Shown in pieces: positions 35,332 to 49,016 of a DNA stretch of 64,000 bases. The stretch spans positions 2,418,001-2,482,000 of the forward strand of contig NZ_CP040887.1 of NCBI RefSeq assembly GCF_006337125.1, given 5' to 3'. Below the pieces are notes generated by a model. The model was not told the origin of the DNA. It ran no database searches and worked only from the letters and a program-made list of their open reading frames with translations. The position numbers and the translations under genes are program-made. Source of the stretch: Serinicoccus chungangensis (GTDB taxonomy: Bacteria > Actinomycetota > Actinomycetes > Actinomycetales > Dermatophilaceae). Positions within the stretch are counted from its first letter, which is position 1; every line of letters begins with the position of its first letter.

Positions 35332-37089
35332 TCAGGCGTCCGGACGTTCCCAGGGGGAACGGAACGGGAAACGCTCCTCGAGGAACTCCGCGACCACCGC
35401 GTGGATCGCCTCCCGTGTGTGCTCCGGGGTGTCCACGTCGTTGAGGCAGAAGGTGTCGACGCCGCCCTTGTGCTGGAGCCGGTCCAGACGCTGGGACATG
35501 TCCGGCGCGGCGATGTCGACGTAGCTCATCCTCGTCTGACCGGGCACCGCGCGCCCGGTCAGGAGTGCGTAGTGGTGGTGCAACGTCGCCGCGAACCCGA
35601 CGTCCTCGGTCGAGCGGAACCGGGTGCGCGTCGTGCGGGCCACCGGTTCGGCGTACCTCTCCTCCAGCTCGGCCAGGACCGACCGGATCTGTGGGTGGGG
35701 GGCGTGCTTGAACTTCTGGGTGATGCCCCGCCCGAAGTCCGCCTGCAGGAGGGAGCGCACCGTCTTGCCGGCCGAGTTCGGAGCGACCTCACCAGGGATG
35801 ACGTCCCCCACCCCGAACTGCGCCGGCGAGAAGGGCACCTGAGCGATGCCGTTGGCGTAGAAGTAGTCCTCCGCCTGGCGCAGCCGGGCGAGGAAGACGT
35901 CGTCGTTGAGGTAGAGGTAGTGCTCCGACAGACCCGGGATGTGGTGCAGCCGGGCGCCGATGGCGTGCGAGTTGAAGGTCGGCAGCGCCGAGGCGTCGGC
36001 GAAGATGTCCCGGTGGTCGACGACCGTGATCCCCGCCGCGTCGGGGTCCAGCCAGGCCGGCACCTGGTCGTCCGTCACCACGTACACGTGGCGCACGAAG
36101 GGGGCGTACATGTGCAGGGAGCGCAGCGAGTAGCGCAGCTCGTCGTGGCTCGTGTAGCGCGAGGTGTTCGCGCCCAGCCCGTGGGGCGCCTCGTCGGAGT
36201 AGCGGGCCCGCCGGGCCGCGTGCCGCGGGTCCGTGCCGTCCACCCAGGTGTAGACCACGTCCACCGGGAAGGTCACCTCGTCGGTGAGCGTCCAGGTGAA
36301 GGGCTCGAAGGTCGGGAGGACCCGCTCCCCGACCACCGCCTGACCGGGGACCTGCGCCGAGACCGGTAGGACGTCCGCCACGCGGTTGGGGCGCGGAGCG
36401 ACGAGGGCCCCCGCCAAGGCCGGCTCGGGCGTCTGGCACCGGACCTGCTCCAGCCGCGCGGCGCGCTCCCGGCCGACCAACTGGTCCGCGTCCTGCCAGA
36501 ACTCGACGTCGCACCCGAGATCCAGACCCCCCACGACCCGGCCTGACCCGGACAGCAGCGGCTCGGCGAAGCGGACGACGAGGCTGGACTTGATGCCGCT
36601 CTGCAGCCCGCCGTCGACGTAGGCGCTGGCCGTCGCGGCGGAGCCCCCGCGGCCCGGCTTCACCGCCCACACGGCGCTGAGGTCGTGCCGCGCCCGCATC
36701 GCCCGGAAGAGCGCCGGCCGGTCCCGCAGGTGCACCCCGAGGACGTGCCGACGCGCGGAGTTGCCCCGCACCAGGAAGAAGGACACCCCGGCCTCGTCCA
36801 GCACCTCGGTGACCAGCCTGAGGTTGTGCTCGCGGGCCTGAGCCACGGTGAAGTCGGCCACCACCCGCCCCGGCCCCTCCCCCGAGCCCGTCTCCACCAT
36901 GCGCAGATCGGGGTCCCCGGCGAGCAACGACGCACGGCGCTCGGCGATCCGCTCCTCGCGGCGCGCCACCGCCGCCTCCTCCCGCCGGCGCCGGCGGGCG
37001 GCACGCAACCGGTCGGCCACCGGGGGCGGCATCATCCACCACGCCATCCGGCGCAGACCCCGACCACTCATCACGCTGGGTCCCTTCAT
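35332..37089 (-). CDS. Stealth-family sugar-phosphate transferase
   Basis: Stealth proteins transfer hexose-1-phosphate to build phosphodiester-linked capsule or wall glycans. The 585-residue product has the conserved regions CR1 'FPVDVVYTWVDGTDP', CR2 'YTSHDELRYSLRSLHMYAPF' through 'HYLYLNDDVFL', CR3 around 'TQKFKHAPHPQIRS', and a CR4-like end 'FCLNDVDTPEHTREAI'. The N-terminal 250 residues are basic then mixed, with no clear membrane helix, so it acts at the cytoplasmic side. ATG 37089 has GGAGG 7 nt upstream; ATG 37071 also has a good site (AAGGGA). No other capsule gene is adjacent; it lies between an rRNA terminator and a starch enzyme gene. Confidence 0.88.
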   Translation of the reverse strand: MKGPSVMSGRGLRRMAWWMMPPPVADRLRAARRRRREEAAVARREERIAERRASLLAGDPDLRMVETGSGEGPGRVVADFTVAQAREHNLRLVTEVLDEAGVSFFLVRGNSARRHVLGVHLRDRPALFRAMRARHDLSAVWAVKPGRGGSAATASAYVDGGLQSGIKSSLVVRFAEPLLSGSGRVVGGLDLGCDVEFWQDADQLVGRERAARLEQVRCQTPEPALAGALVAPRPNRVADVLPVSAQVPGQAVVGERVLPTFEPFTWTLTDEVTFPVDVVYTWVDGTDPRHAARRARYSDEAPHGLGANTSRYTSHDELRYSLRSLHMYAPFVRHVYVVTDDQVPAWLDPDAAGITVVDHRDIFADASALPTFNSHAIGARLHHIPGLSEHYLYLNDDVFLARLRQAEDYFYANGIAQVPFSPAQFGVGDVIPGEVAPNSAGKTVRSLLQADFGRGITQKFKHAPHPQIRSVLAELEERYAEPVARTTRTRFRSTEDVGFAATLHHHYALLTGRAVPGQTRMSYVDIAAPDMSQRLDRLQHKGGVDTFCLNDVDTPEHTREAIHAVVAEFLEERFPFRSPWERPDA

Positions 37090-37154
37090 CACGGCCCTCC
37101 TCGACGACCTGCCCATGCTCGCAGGTCGCGCCGGGCGAAAAGGCCCCGGGCATG

Positions 37155-37188
37155 CGAAAGGGCCCGCCCTGGTGGGCGGGCCCTTTCG
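37155..37188 (-). terminator. rRNA operon terminator
   Basis: A perfect 15-bp stem (CGAAAGGGCCCGCCC at 37155-37169, partner at 37174-37188) with a TGGT loop begins 10 nt after the 3' end of the 5S gene. It also lies upstream of the Stealth gene. Confidence 0.85.
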
Positions 37189-37198
37189 TGAAGGGTGG

Positions 37199-37316
37199 TC
37201 CGGCGGTGTCCTACTCTCCCACACCGTCTCCAGTGCAGTACCATCGGCGCTGTCAGGCTTAGCTTCCGGGTTCGGAATGTGACCGGGCGTTTCCCTGACG
37301 CTATGACCGCCGTAAC
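37199..37316 (-). rRNA. rrf: 5S ribosomal RNA
   Basis: The minus strand begins GTTACGGCGGTCATAGCG and ends GGACACCGCCGGA; the two ends pair (helix I), and the middle contains CCGAACCCGGAAGCTAAGCC, conserved in bacterial 5S. The length of about 118 nt is normal. Ends are placed by this pairing and may be off by 1-3 nt. Confidence 0.93.
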
Positions 37317-37370
37317 ATGGTTGACCATGTCACAACAAACCCGCTGGGGGGTTGTGGGTCAGGAACCGTG

Positions 37371-37386
37371 CAGTGGACGCGAGCAT
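37371..37386. other. 3' arm of the 23S processing stem
   Basis: The 16-mer CAGTGGACGCGAGCAT on the plus strand is the exact reverse complement of 40570-40585 on the other side of the 23S gene. In the transcript the arms pair to bring both ends of pre-23S together, as in RNase III processing stems. Confidence 0.7.
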
Positions 37387-37424
37387 TGAGTCTGTAGGAC
37401 TTTGAGAGCTTGGGTTTTGTTAAG

Positions 37425-42553
<5,129 letters not shown>

Positions 42554-42660
42554 AAAAAACAAAACCATTACCGAACAGATAACGATCCCAACAAAAACCA
42601 CAACCAGCACCCGGGGGCGGGCACCAGCCATGGCAAACAAAACATGGCATCAAAAAACAA

Positions 42661-42681
42661 ACACGCTGTTGAGTTCTCAAG
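42661..42681 (-). promoter_or_regulatory. rRNA leader element (boxA-like region)
   Basis: TTGAGAACTCAACAGCGTG in the leader RNA about 110 nt before 16S is the element regularly found in actinobacterial rRNA leaders, and a shortened relative recurs in the 16S-23S spacer. A role in antitermination or processing is inferred. Confidence 0.5.
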
Positions 42682-42743
42682 AATCGGACACACACCTGCG
42701 GTCCGGACCTGGTCGGTCCTTACCCGCTCGGGGCAACCTCTCC

Positions 42744-42774
42744 AGCCTACCCGATCCTCCGGCCCGGTGTCACA
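42744..42774 (-). promoter_or_regulatory. rRNA promoter P2
   Basis: On the minus strand GTGACA (42768-42773) precedes TAGGCT (42744-42749) by 18 bp, about 190 bp upstream of 16S. Confidence 0.5.
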
Positions 42775-42853
42775 TCCGTGCGGATCGACCTCGTGGGGGA
42801 TGAATCTGGGTCCTGCTGGCGCGTCCTCCGCTCTGCGTCGGCCGCGAGGTACA

Positions 42854-42883
42854 ACACTACACGCCTCCAGGAGTGCGGTGCAA
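42854..42883 (-). promoter_or_regulatory. rRNA promoter P1
   Basis: TTGCAC (42878-42883) and TAGTGT (42854-42859) with an 18-bp spacer lie directly after the stop codon of the upstream oxidoreductase gene. Together with P2 this gives tandem promoters, as is usual for rRNA operons. Confidence 0.55.
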
Positions 42884-42885
42884 AC

Positions 42886-43878
42886 TCACTCCCCGACGGC
42901 CGCGTCCCGCACCTGGATCCCCAGCTGTCCGGCGGTCTCGCCGGCCGCCAGACGGGCCAGCGCCGGCCGGGTGTCGGCCAGCGGGAACACCCCGCCCACG
43001 GCCGGCCGCAGACCCTCCCGGGAGACCAGCCGGGCCAGCGCCGCGAGCTCGCCACGGGTCCCCATGGTCGAGCCCTGTACCCGCAGCTGCTTGAAGAAGA
43101 TCTTGGTCAGCTCGGCCTTCTCCGGCGCGTCCCCCGACGTCGCCCCGCAGATGACGAGGGTGCCGCCCGGCCGCAGCGCGTTCACCGAGTGCGACCACGT
43201 GGCGGCCCCCACGCTCTCGAGCACCGCGTCGACCCGGGCCGGGAGGCGCTCCCCCGTCTCGAAGGTCGCCGCAGCCCCCAGCTCCTCGGCACGCGCCCGC
43301 TTGGTCTCCGACCGGCTCGTCACCCACACGGTCAGTCCGGCTGCGGCACCCAGCTGCACGAGGGCCGTCGACACCCCGCCGCCCGCGCCCTGCACGAGCA
43401 CCGTGTCACCCGGTCGGACCCGCGCCTGCGTGAAGAGCATGCGGTAGGCCGTGAGCCACGAGGTGCACAGCGCGGCGGCCTCCACGGCGGTGAGGTGCTC
43501 CGGGCGAGGGACCCAGGCGCCCTCCGGCACGGCGACGAGCTCGGCCAGCGTGCCCTGGTGGTACTCCGACAGCAGGGTGCGGCGGGGGTCCAGGGTGGGG
43601 TCTCCCTCCCAGGACGGCGTCCCGGTGACCACGGGGTGGACGACCACCTCGCCGAGGTCCGGGTGCTCCACCACCGCGTCGCAGCCCAGCACCATGGGCA
43701 GCCGGTCCTCCGCCAACCCCACCCCGCGCAGGGACCACAGGTCGTGGTGGTTCAGCCCGGCGGCCACGACGGGCAGCACCCGCCAGCCGGGCCGGTCCTG
43801 CGGGTCCGGGCGCTCGCCGACGACCAGCCCGCTCAGCGGCTCGTCGGGATGGAGGCTCTCGGCGTAGGCGGCCAGCAT
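42886..43878 (-). CDS. Zinc-type alcohol dehydrogenase-like / quinone oxidoreductase family (MDR)
   Basis: The 330-residue product has the medium-chain dehydrogenase layout: N-terminal GroES-like domain ('AAGLNHHDLWSLRG', 'LGCDAV'), then a Rossmann domain with 'GDTVLVQGAGGGVSTALVQL' and 'VTSRSETKRARAEELGA'. The structural-zinc cysteine cluster is absent and the catalytic zinc ligands are not clear, so it is nearer to the quinone-oxidoreductase branch that uses NADPH. The substrate is unknown. It ends 3 bp before the P1 promoter of the rRNA operon, and is 17 bp downstream of truA, probably in the same transcript. Confidence 0.85.
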   Translation of the reverse strand: MLAAYAESLHPDEPLSGLVVGERPDPQDRPGWRVLPVVAAGLNHHDLWSLRGVGLAEDRLPMVLGCDAVVEHPDLGEVVVHPVVTGTPSWEGDPTLDPRRTLLSEYHQGTLAELVAVPEGAWVPRPEHLTAVEAAALCTSWLTAYRMLFTQARVRPGDTVLVQGAGGGVSTALVQLGAAAGLTVWVTSRSETKRARAEELGAAATFETGERLPARVDAVLESVGAATWSHSVNALRPGGTLVICGATSGDAPEKAELTKIFFKQLRVQGSTMGTRGELAALARLVSREGLRPAVGGVFPLADTRPALARLAAGETAGQLGIQVRDAAVGE

Positions 43879-43895
43879 GCGTCCATACAACCAGA

Positions 43896-44735
43896 TCAGC
43901 CGGGGTGCGGCTCGCGGACGGCCCGGCTCTCCCGGCCCCGCCGTCGCTGTCCCTCCACGGAGTCGGGGTAGGTGATCTCCTCCAGGCAGAGTCCGTGCGC
44001 CGGCATCACCCGCACCCCGGGGTCGCGGCGCCCCGCCCGCTGGACCTCCTCGGGCCAGCCGGGCGGGCGTCGACCCTCCCCCACCGGCACGACCGCGCCG
44101 ACCAGCGCGCGCACCATGCTGTGGCAGAACGCGTCGGCGACGACCGTCCCCACGACGACGCCGGCGTCGTCCCGGTGCCACCGGAAGTCCAGCAGCGTGC
44201 GGATGGTCGTCGCCCCCTCCCTCGGTCTGCAGAAGGCGGCGAAGTCGCGCAGCCCGACGAGCGTCCGGGCCGCCTCGTCCATGGCGTCCACGTCGAGCGG
44301 GTGCCGCACCACCACGGTCTCGTGCCGGCGCAACGGGTCCGCGCCGCCCGGCCGGTCCTGCAGGCGGTAGCCGTACCGGCGCCGCAGCGCGGAGAAGCGT
44401 GCGTCGAAGTCCGGGTGCGCCTCCGTGACCGCCCGCACCGCGACGTCGGCCGGCAGCACCCCCCGCAGCCGCGTCACCAGCGCGTCGGCGGGCGGACGGT
44501 CGGACCGACCGGGCACGCGCCGCCACACCTCCTCCTCCACGTCGAGGTGGCAGACCGACCCCCGGGCATGGACCCCCGCGTCCGTCCGGCCCCCGACCAC
44601 CAGCCTCGGCGGATCCACCCGCAGCACCCGTGCCAGGCCCTGCGCGAGCGTCTCCTCCACCGTGCGCAGGCCCGGCTGCCGGGCCCAGCCGGAGAAGTCG
44701 GTGCCGTCGTAGGCGAGGTCGATCCTGATGCGCAC
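43896..44735 (-). CDS. truA: tRNA pseudouridine(38-40) synthase
   Basis: TruA converts U38-U40 in the anticodon arm to pseudouridine. The 279-residue product starts 'RIRIDLAYDGTDFSGWARQP', has the catalytic Asp in 'VVGGRTDAGVHARG', and conserved 'RRRYGYRL', 'DFAAFCRPREG' and 'FCHSMVRALVGA'. It follows rplQ as in many actinobacteria but is separated from it by a hairpin. GTG 44735 lies 6 nt after CAGGAT. Confidence 0.95.
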   Translation of the reverse strand: MRIRIDLAYDGTDFSGWARQPGLRTVEETLAQGLARVLRVDPPRLVVGGRTDAGVHARGSVCHLDVEEEVWRRVPGRSDRPPADALVTRLRGVLPADVAVRAVTEAHPDFDARFSALRRRYGYRLQDRPGGADPLRRHETVVVRHPLDVDAMDEAARTLVGLRDFAAFCRPREGATTIRTLLDFRWHRDDAGVVVGTVVADAFCHSMVRALVGAVVPVGEGRRPPGWPEEVQRAGRRDPGVRVMPAHGLCLEEITYPDSVEGQRRRGRESRAVREPHPG

Positions 44736-44741
44736 CCGTCC

Positions 44742-44747
44742 ATCCTG
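44742..44747 (-). promoter_or_regulatory. -10-like box CAGGAT for truA, leaderless layout
   Basis: CAGGAT is exactly 6 nt before the GTG start. With the terminator just upstream this suggests separate transcription of truA. Confidence 0.45.
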
Positions 44748-44774
44748 CCCTGCGCCCCGGGCCGGGGACGACGA

Positions 44775-44808
44775 GGGCCGCCCACCCCCGTCCGGGGATG
44801 GGCGGCCC
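44775..44808 (-). terminator. Terminator after rplQ
   Basis: GGGCCGCCCA (44775-44784) pairs perfectly with TGGGCGGCCC (44799-44808), with further CCCC/GGGG pairing inside. It lies 25 bp beyond the rplQ stop and closes the alpha operon. Confidence 0.75.
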
Positions 44809-44833
44809 GCCCGTGCGTCAGGGACGCGAGGGC

Positions 44834-45511
44834 TCACTTCGTGCTGTCGTCGCCCTCGGCCGGCTGCTCGGCGTCGTCGGCACCACCGGAGACCATCGCG
44901 GCCTCGGTGGTGTCGTCGGCGGCCTCGTTGTCCGCGACCTCGGTCAGCTCGCCGTCGGCGGCCGGCTCCGCGCCCTGCTCGGCGGCGGCGTCGGCGGCCT
45001 CGACCTCGGCCTGGGCCTGGTCGACCTCGGCGGCGTCGGTGGTGGTGGGCTCCTCCGCCTCGAGCTCGGCGTCGCTGATCGCGGCGGCCTGGCGGTCCTT
45101 GGCCGAGCGCCGGGTGGCACCCTCGGCCTGGGTGACCACGGCCTTGCGCTCGATCGGCTCACGCACCAGCTCGATGACCGCCATGGGGGCGTTGTCGCCC
45201 TTGCGCGGGGCGATCTTGGTGATCCGGGTGTATCCACCCTGACGCTCGGCGACGTCCGGGGCGATCTCGGTGAACAGCCGGTGCACCACGCCCTTGTCCC
45301 GCACGATGGCGAGGACCTTGCGACGGTTGTGCAGGTCTCCGCGCTTGGCGAAGGTCACCAGGCGCTCGGCGAGCGGACGCAGCCGCTTGGCCTTGGCCTC
45401 GGTGGTGGTGATCCGGTCGTGCTCGAACAGAGCGGTCGCCAGGTTGGACAGGATCAGGCGCTCGTGCGCCGGACCGCCGCCGAGGCGCGGACCCTTCTTG
45501 GGGGCAGGCAT
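44834..45511 (-). CDS. rplQ: 50S ribosomal protein L17 with long acidic tail
   Basis: L17 lines the outside of the 50S exit-tunnel region. Residues 1-118 are the normal domain ('[20 protein letters not shown]', '[17 protein letters not shown]', 'GGYTRITKI'). A tail of about 105 residues follows, made almost only of Ala, Glu, Asp, Thr and Gln, so the protein is 225 residues against 127 in E. coli. Acidic L17 tails occur in actinobacteria; this one is on the long side. It is the last gene of the alpha operon. Confidence 0.96.
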   Translation of the reverse strand: MPAPKKGPRLGGGPAHERLILSNLATALFEHDRITTTEAKAKRLRPLAERLVTFAKRGDLHNRRKVLAIVRDKGVVHRLFTEIAPDVAERQGGYTRITKIAPRKGDNAPMAVIELVREPIERKAVVTQAEGATRRSAKDRQAAAISDAELEAEEPTTTDAAEVDQAQAEVEAADAAAEQGAEPAADGELTEVADNEAADDTTEAAMVSGGADDAEQPAEGDDSTK

Positions 45512-45537
45512 GGGTTCTCCTTAAGCCTTCTCGTGTC

Positions 45538-46560
45538 TCAGTACTGCTCGTCCTCGGCGAAGGCGGCGTCGCCCTCGTCGTCGTACGTGCCGTCCTCGTA
45601 GGCGGCCGCACCCTCGAACCCGGGCGGGCTGTCCTTGAGGGCCAGGCCCATCTCCGCCAGCTTGTCCTTGACCTCGTCGATCGACTTCGCGCCGAAGTTG
45701 CGGATGTCGAGCAGGTCGGCCTCGCTGCGGCCGACGAGCTCACCCACGCTGTGGATGCCCTCGCGCTTCAGGCAGTTGTAGGACCGCACGGTGAGGTCGA
45801 GCTCCTCGATCGGCAGCGCCAGGTCGGACGCCAGGGCGCCCTCCCCCGCGGACGGGCCGATCTCGATGCCCTCGGCCTCGACGTTGAGCTCGCGGGCCAG
45901 CCCGAAGAGCTCGACGAGGGTGCGGCCCGCGGAGGCGACGGCGTCGCGGGGCGCCATGGAGCTCTTGGTCTCGATGTCCAGCACGAGGCGGTCGAAGTCG
46001 GTGCGCTGCTCGACACGGGTCGCCTCGACCTTGTAGGTCACGGCGAGGACCGGGGAGTAGATGGAGTCGACGGGGATGCGCCCGATCTCCTGGTCACCGG
46101 ACTTGTTGAGCTGGGCGGAGACGTAGCCGCGGCCGCGCTCGACGGTCATCTCCATCTCCAGGGACGCGGACTCGCCGAGGGTGGCGATGTGCAGGTCCGG
46201 GTTGTGGACCTCCACACCGGCCGGCGGGGCGATGTCGGCCGCGGTGACGGCACCGGCACCCTGCTTGCGCAGGTACATCACGACCGGCTCGTCGAACTCG
46301 CTCGAGACGACCAGGGACTTGAGGTTGAGGATGACCTCGGTGACGTCCTCCTTGACCCCCGGGATCGTAGAGAACTCGTGGAGCACGCCGTCGATCCGGA
46401 TGCTGGTCAGGGACGCACCGGGGATGCTGGACAGCAGGGTCCGGCGCAGGGAGTTGCCGAGGGTGTAGCCGAAGCCAGGCTCCAGCGGCTCGAGGGAGAA
46501 CCGGGAGCGGCTGTCGGAGACGACCTCCTCGGTGAGGGTGGGGCGCTGTGCGATGAGCAC
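45538..46560 (-). CDS. rpoA: RNA polymerase alpha subunit
   Basis: The 340-residue product has the dimerising N-terminal domain ('[20 protein letters not shown]' to about residue 230) and the C-terminal domain ('[19 protein letters not shown]', '[16 protein letters not shown]') that contacts UP elements and activators. An acidic tail ends 'AAFAEDEQY'. Start GTG 46560 has AAAGGA 8 nt upstream. The gap of about 200 bp from rpsD holds two hairpins and a TATAGC hexamer (46586-46591), so internal control of rpoA is likely. Confidence 0.98.
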   Translation of the reverse strand: MLIAQRPTLTEEVVSDSRSRFSLEPLEPGFGYTLGNSLRRTLLSSIPGASLTSIRIDGVLHEFSTIPGVKEDVTEVILNLKSLVVSSEFDEPVVMYLRKQGAGAVTAADIAPPAGVEVHNPDLHIATLGESASLEMEMTVERGRGYVSAQLNKSGDQEIGRIPVDSIYSPVLAVTYKVEATRVEQRTDFDRLVLDIETKSSMAPRDAVASAGRTLVELFGLARELNVEAEGIEIGPSAGEGALASDLALPIEELDLTVRSYNCLKREGIHSVGELVGRSEADLLDIRNFGAKSIDEVKDKLAEMGLALKDSPPGFEGAAAYEDGTYDDEGDAAFAEDEQY

Positions 46561-46610
46561 GTTTCGTTCCTTTCCACGGGCGACCGCTATATGACGCCGC
46601 GTGCACGAGC

Positions 46611-46636
46611 CCGGCACACCTCTGTCCGTGTGCCGG
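46611..46636 (-). promoter_or_regulatory. Stem-loop in the rpoA leader
   Basis: CCGGCACAC pairs with GTGTGCCGG over 9 bp around an 8-nt loop, about 50 nt before the rpoA start. It could be an attenuator or protein-binding site. Confidence 0.4.
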
Positions 46637-46682
46637 GAGGTCCGGGAGACCGCCGGGCGGAGCGCGGCGAGACCTCACGGAG

Positions 46683-46726
46683 CCTCGAGGGCGCGCGGGC
46701 CCGTAGGCACCGCGCCACCCTCGAGG
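46683..46726 (-). terminator. Inverted repeat after rpsD (attenuator candidate)
   Basis: CCTCGAGGG at 46683-46691 and CCCTCGAGG at 46718-46726 form a perfect 9-bp stem about 32 nt beyond the rpsD stop. It may reduce read-through from the ribosomal genes into rpoA. Confidence 0.45.
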
Positions 46727-46758
46727 GGGAGGTGGGGGACGCAGGGTCCCCCACCCGA

Positions 46759-47367
46759 CTAGTTCTTGGAGTAGAGCTCCACGATGAGCTGCTCGGTGAG
46801 GATCGTGTCGATCTGCTCACGGGTCGGCAGCTGGTGGATGAGGATCTTCAGCGACCCCGGCACGACCTTCATCCAGGCGGGGACCGGCCGGTCCCCGTAG
46901 GTCTGGCGGGCCAGCTCGAAGGGGAACGTCTCGACCGACTGCGGCCGGACCTCGACGATGTCGTACTGCTCGACGCGGTAGCTGGGCACGTCGACCCGCT
47001 TGCCGTTGACCAGGAAGTGACCGTGGGTCACCAGCTGGCGGGCGGCGCGGCGGGTCCGCGCCAGGCCGGCGCGGTAGACGACGTTGTCGAGGCGGGACTC
47101 CAGGATGATGAGCAGGTTGGCGCCGGTCTTGCCGGGGCGGCGGGCCGCCTCCGCGTAGTAGCGGCGGAACTGCTTCTCCATGACGCCGTAGGTGAAGCGG
47201 GCCTTCTGCTTCTCCTGCAGCTGGGTGAGGTACTCCTTCTCCTGGCTGCGACGGCGGCCGTGCTGCCCCGGGGGGAAGGGGCGCAGGTCGAAGTTCTTGT
47301 CGCCGCCGACCAGGTCGACCTTGAGCCGGCGGGACTTCTTGGTGATGGGTCCGGTGTAACGGGCCAT
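46759..47367 (-). CDS. rpsD: 30S ribosomal protein S4
   Basis: S4 starts assembly of the 30S body and, with S3 and S5, forms the mRNA entry site. The 202-residue product has 'MARYTGPITKKSRRL', the S4 RNA-binding domain 'RLDNVVYRAGLARTRRAARQ' and 'HFLVNGKRVDVPSYRV'. The N-terminal zinc cysteines are absent. It follows rpsK after 30 bp. Confidence 0.98.
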   Translation of the reverse strand: MARYTGPITKKSRRLKVDLVGGDKNFDLRPFPPGQHGRRRSQEKEYLTQLQEKQKARFTYGVMEKQFRRYYAEAARRPGKTGANLLIILESRLDNVVYRAGLARTRRAARQLVTHGHFLVNGKRVDVPSYRVEQYDIVEVRPQSVETFPFELARQTYGDRPVPAWMKVVPGSLKILIHQLPTREQIDTILTEQLIVELYSKN

Positions 47368-47397
47368 GATGTGTCTACCTTGTTCCTTCCGGGGCGG

Positions 47398-47805
47398 TCA
47401 GTTGCGACGCTTCTTGGGCGGGCGGACGCCGTTGTGCGCCTGCGGCGTCACGTCGGAGATCGCGCCGACCTCGAGGCCGGCCGCGGTCAGCGAGCGGATC
47501 GCGGTCTCGCGACCCGAGCCCGGACCCTTGACGAAGACGTCGACCTTCTTCATGCCGTGGTCCATCGCGCGACGCGCGGCGGCCTCGGCGGCCATCTGGG
47601 CGGCGTAGGGGGTCGACTTGCGCGACCCCTTGAAGCCGACCTGGCCCGAGGAGGACCAGGCGATGACGGCACCGGTCGGGTCGGTGATCGAGATGATGGT
47701 GTTGCTGAACGTGCTCTTGATGTGAGCCTGCCCGAAGGCGACGTTCTTCTTCTCCTTGCGGCGCACCTTGCGTGCGCCGGTGGCCTGACGGCTCTTGGGG
47801 GGCAT
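47398..47805 (-). CDS. rpsK: 30S ribosomal protein S11
   Basis: S11 lies in the 30S platform near the E site. The 135-residue product shows '[20 protein letters not shown]', '[20 protein letters not shown]' and '[19 protein letters not shown]', ending in basic 'RPPKKRRN'. Normal length and order. Confidence 0.98.
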   Translation of the reverse strand: MPPKSRQATGARKVRRKEKKNVAFGQAHIKSTFSNTIISITDPTGAVIAWSSSGQVGFKGSRKSTPYAAQMAAEAAARRAMDHGMKKVDVFVKGPGSGRETAIRSLTAAGLEVGAISDVTPQAHNGVRPPKKRRN

Positions 47806-47912
47806 GTGGTTTCTCCTAGCGGAAGAGCAAGACTTCTGGGGTCCGCGTCCGGCGGGTCGTCCCGGTGGGGACGGCGCGGGAGCGGCAGGTCAGGGGCGGG
47901 GCCCGAGACGGT

Positions 47913-48290
47913 CTACTTGCCGGCCTTCTTCTTGCCGGCGACGGTGCGCTTGGGTCCCTTGCGGGTGCGCGCGTTGGTCTTGGTGCGCTGACCGTGCACC
48001 GGGAGGCCGCGGCGGTGCCGCAGCCCCTGGTAGCTGCCAATCTCCACCTTGCGGCGGATGTCGGCGGCGACCTCGCGGCGGAGGTCGCCCTCGAGGCGGA
48101 AGCTGGCCTCGAGGTGGTCGCGCAGGGAGACCAGCTGCTCTTCCGTCAGGTCCTTGACCCGGGTCGACGGGTCGACACCCGTGGCCTGGAGAGTCTGCTC
48201 GGCGCGGGTGCGGCCCACGCCGAAGATGTAGGTGAGAGCGACCTCGACGCGCTTGTCGCGCGGCAGGTCGACACCGATGAGTCGTGCCAT
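47913..48290 (-). CDS. rpsM: 30S ribosomal protein S13
   Basis: S13 forms bridges from the 30S head to the 50S. The 125-residue product reads '[20 protein letters not shown]', '[14 protein letters not shown]' and '[20 protein letters not shown]', ending in a lysine-rich tail. The gap of 217 bp between rpmJ and rpsM (48291-48507) shows no gene. Confidence 0.98.
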   Translation of the reverse strand: MARLIGVDLPRDKRVEVALTYIFGVGRTRAEQTLQATGVDPSTRVKDLTEEQLVSLRDHLEASFRLEGDLRREVAADIRRKVEIGSYQGLRHRRGLPVHGQRTKTNARTRKGPKRTVAGKKKAGK

Positions 48291-48507
48291 GTGGCAGTGC
48301 TCCTTGGGAGTCGTGCGAGAGTCTGGTGCAGCACCGGTCCGCATCGTCTGGTGGGCTCGGTCGCCCGCGGTCCCCGGCTCTCGCGGCCAGGGGTGACGTC
48401 CCGCCGGTCGGCGGGGGTCGGGTGCTGCGTCATCTGGGTGGTGACGGTATGCAGTTGTGGTCGTCGACGCATCGAAGCTGCGACGCGTGCGGTGGGTGGT
48501 GGTCTGC

Positions 48508-48621
48508 TCAGCCCTGGCGCTGCTTGTGGCGCAGGTTGTCGCAGATCACCATGACCCGCCCATGACGGCGGATCACCTTGCACTTGTCGCAGATCTTCTT
48601 CACGCTCGGCTGAACCTTCAT
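48508..48621 (-). CDS. rpmJ: 50S ribosomal protein L36
   Basis: The 37-residue protein reads '[20 protein letters not shown]' and continues '[17 protein letters not shown]'. Cys11, Cys14, Cys27 and His32 are the zinc-binding set, so this is the zinc-containing L36 paralogue. It lies between infA and rpsM, the usual position. Confidence 0.95.
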   Translation of the reverse strand: MKVQPSVKKICDKCKVIRRHGRVMVICDNLRHKQRQG

Positions 48622-48691
48622 GGCTTCCTGCCTTCGGTGGAGTGGATCTGTGCGGGGAGTGGTGGGGACCGTGGCCCGAGGGCCCCGGACC

Positions 48692-48913
48692 TCAGCGGTA
48701 GCGGAAGACGATGCGACCGCGGGTCAGGTCGTACGGGCTGAGCTCCACCACGACCCGGTCCTCGGGGAGGATCCGGATGTAGTGCTGCCGCATCTTGCCG
48801 GAGATGTGAGCCAGCACCACGTGACCGTTGGTGAGCTCGACCCGGAAGTTCGCGTTCGGGAGGGCCTCGACAACCGTGCCCTCGATCTCAATGACGCCGT
48901 CCTTCTTCGCCAT
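48692..48913 (-). CDS. infA: Translation initiation factor IF-1
   Basis: IF-1 is a single OB-fold protein that blocks the A site during initiation. The 73-residue product reads '[20 protein letters not shown]', '[20 protein letters not shown]' and ends '[12 protein letters not shown]', almost invariant in bacteria. GGAGGAC directly precedes the ATG, and a good promoter lies 57 bp upstream. Confidence 0.98.
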   Translation of the reverse strand: MAKKDGVIEIEGTVVEALPNANFRVELTNGHVVLAHISGKMRQHYIRILPEDRVVVELSPYDLTRGRIVFRYR

Positions 48914-48969
48914 GTCCTCCACATTCCCTGGATTTGCACTGGACTCGGCCCACGCAGGGCCGACGCACC

Positions 48970-48999
48970 ATCCTACGGGACCGGCAACCCCAAGGCCAA
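48970..48999 (-). promoter_or_regulatory. Promoter of infA-rpmJ-rpsM-rpsK-rpsD
   Basis: TTGGCC (48994-48999) and TAGGAT (48970-48975) are 18 bp apart on the minus strand. A small stem (CGGCCC/GGGCCG, 48946-48962) lies in the leader before the infA ribosome-binding site. Confidence 0.55.
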
Positions 49000-49016
49000 T
49001 CGCCCGGACGGCGGGG

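Noticed and set aside
29146..36369. A very long open frame on the plus strand opposite the amylase-pullulanase and Stealth genes
   Set aside because: It is the antisense of two well-supported minus-strand genes; its translation is low-complexity Val/Gly/Arg/His sequence, an effect of high GC with few stop codons.
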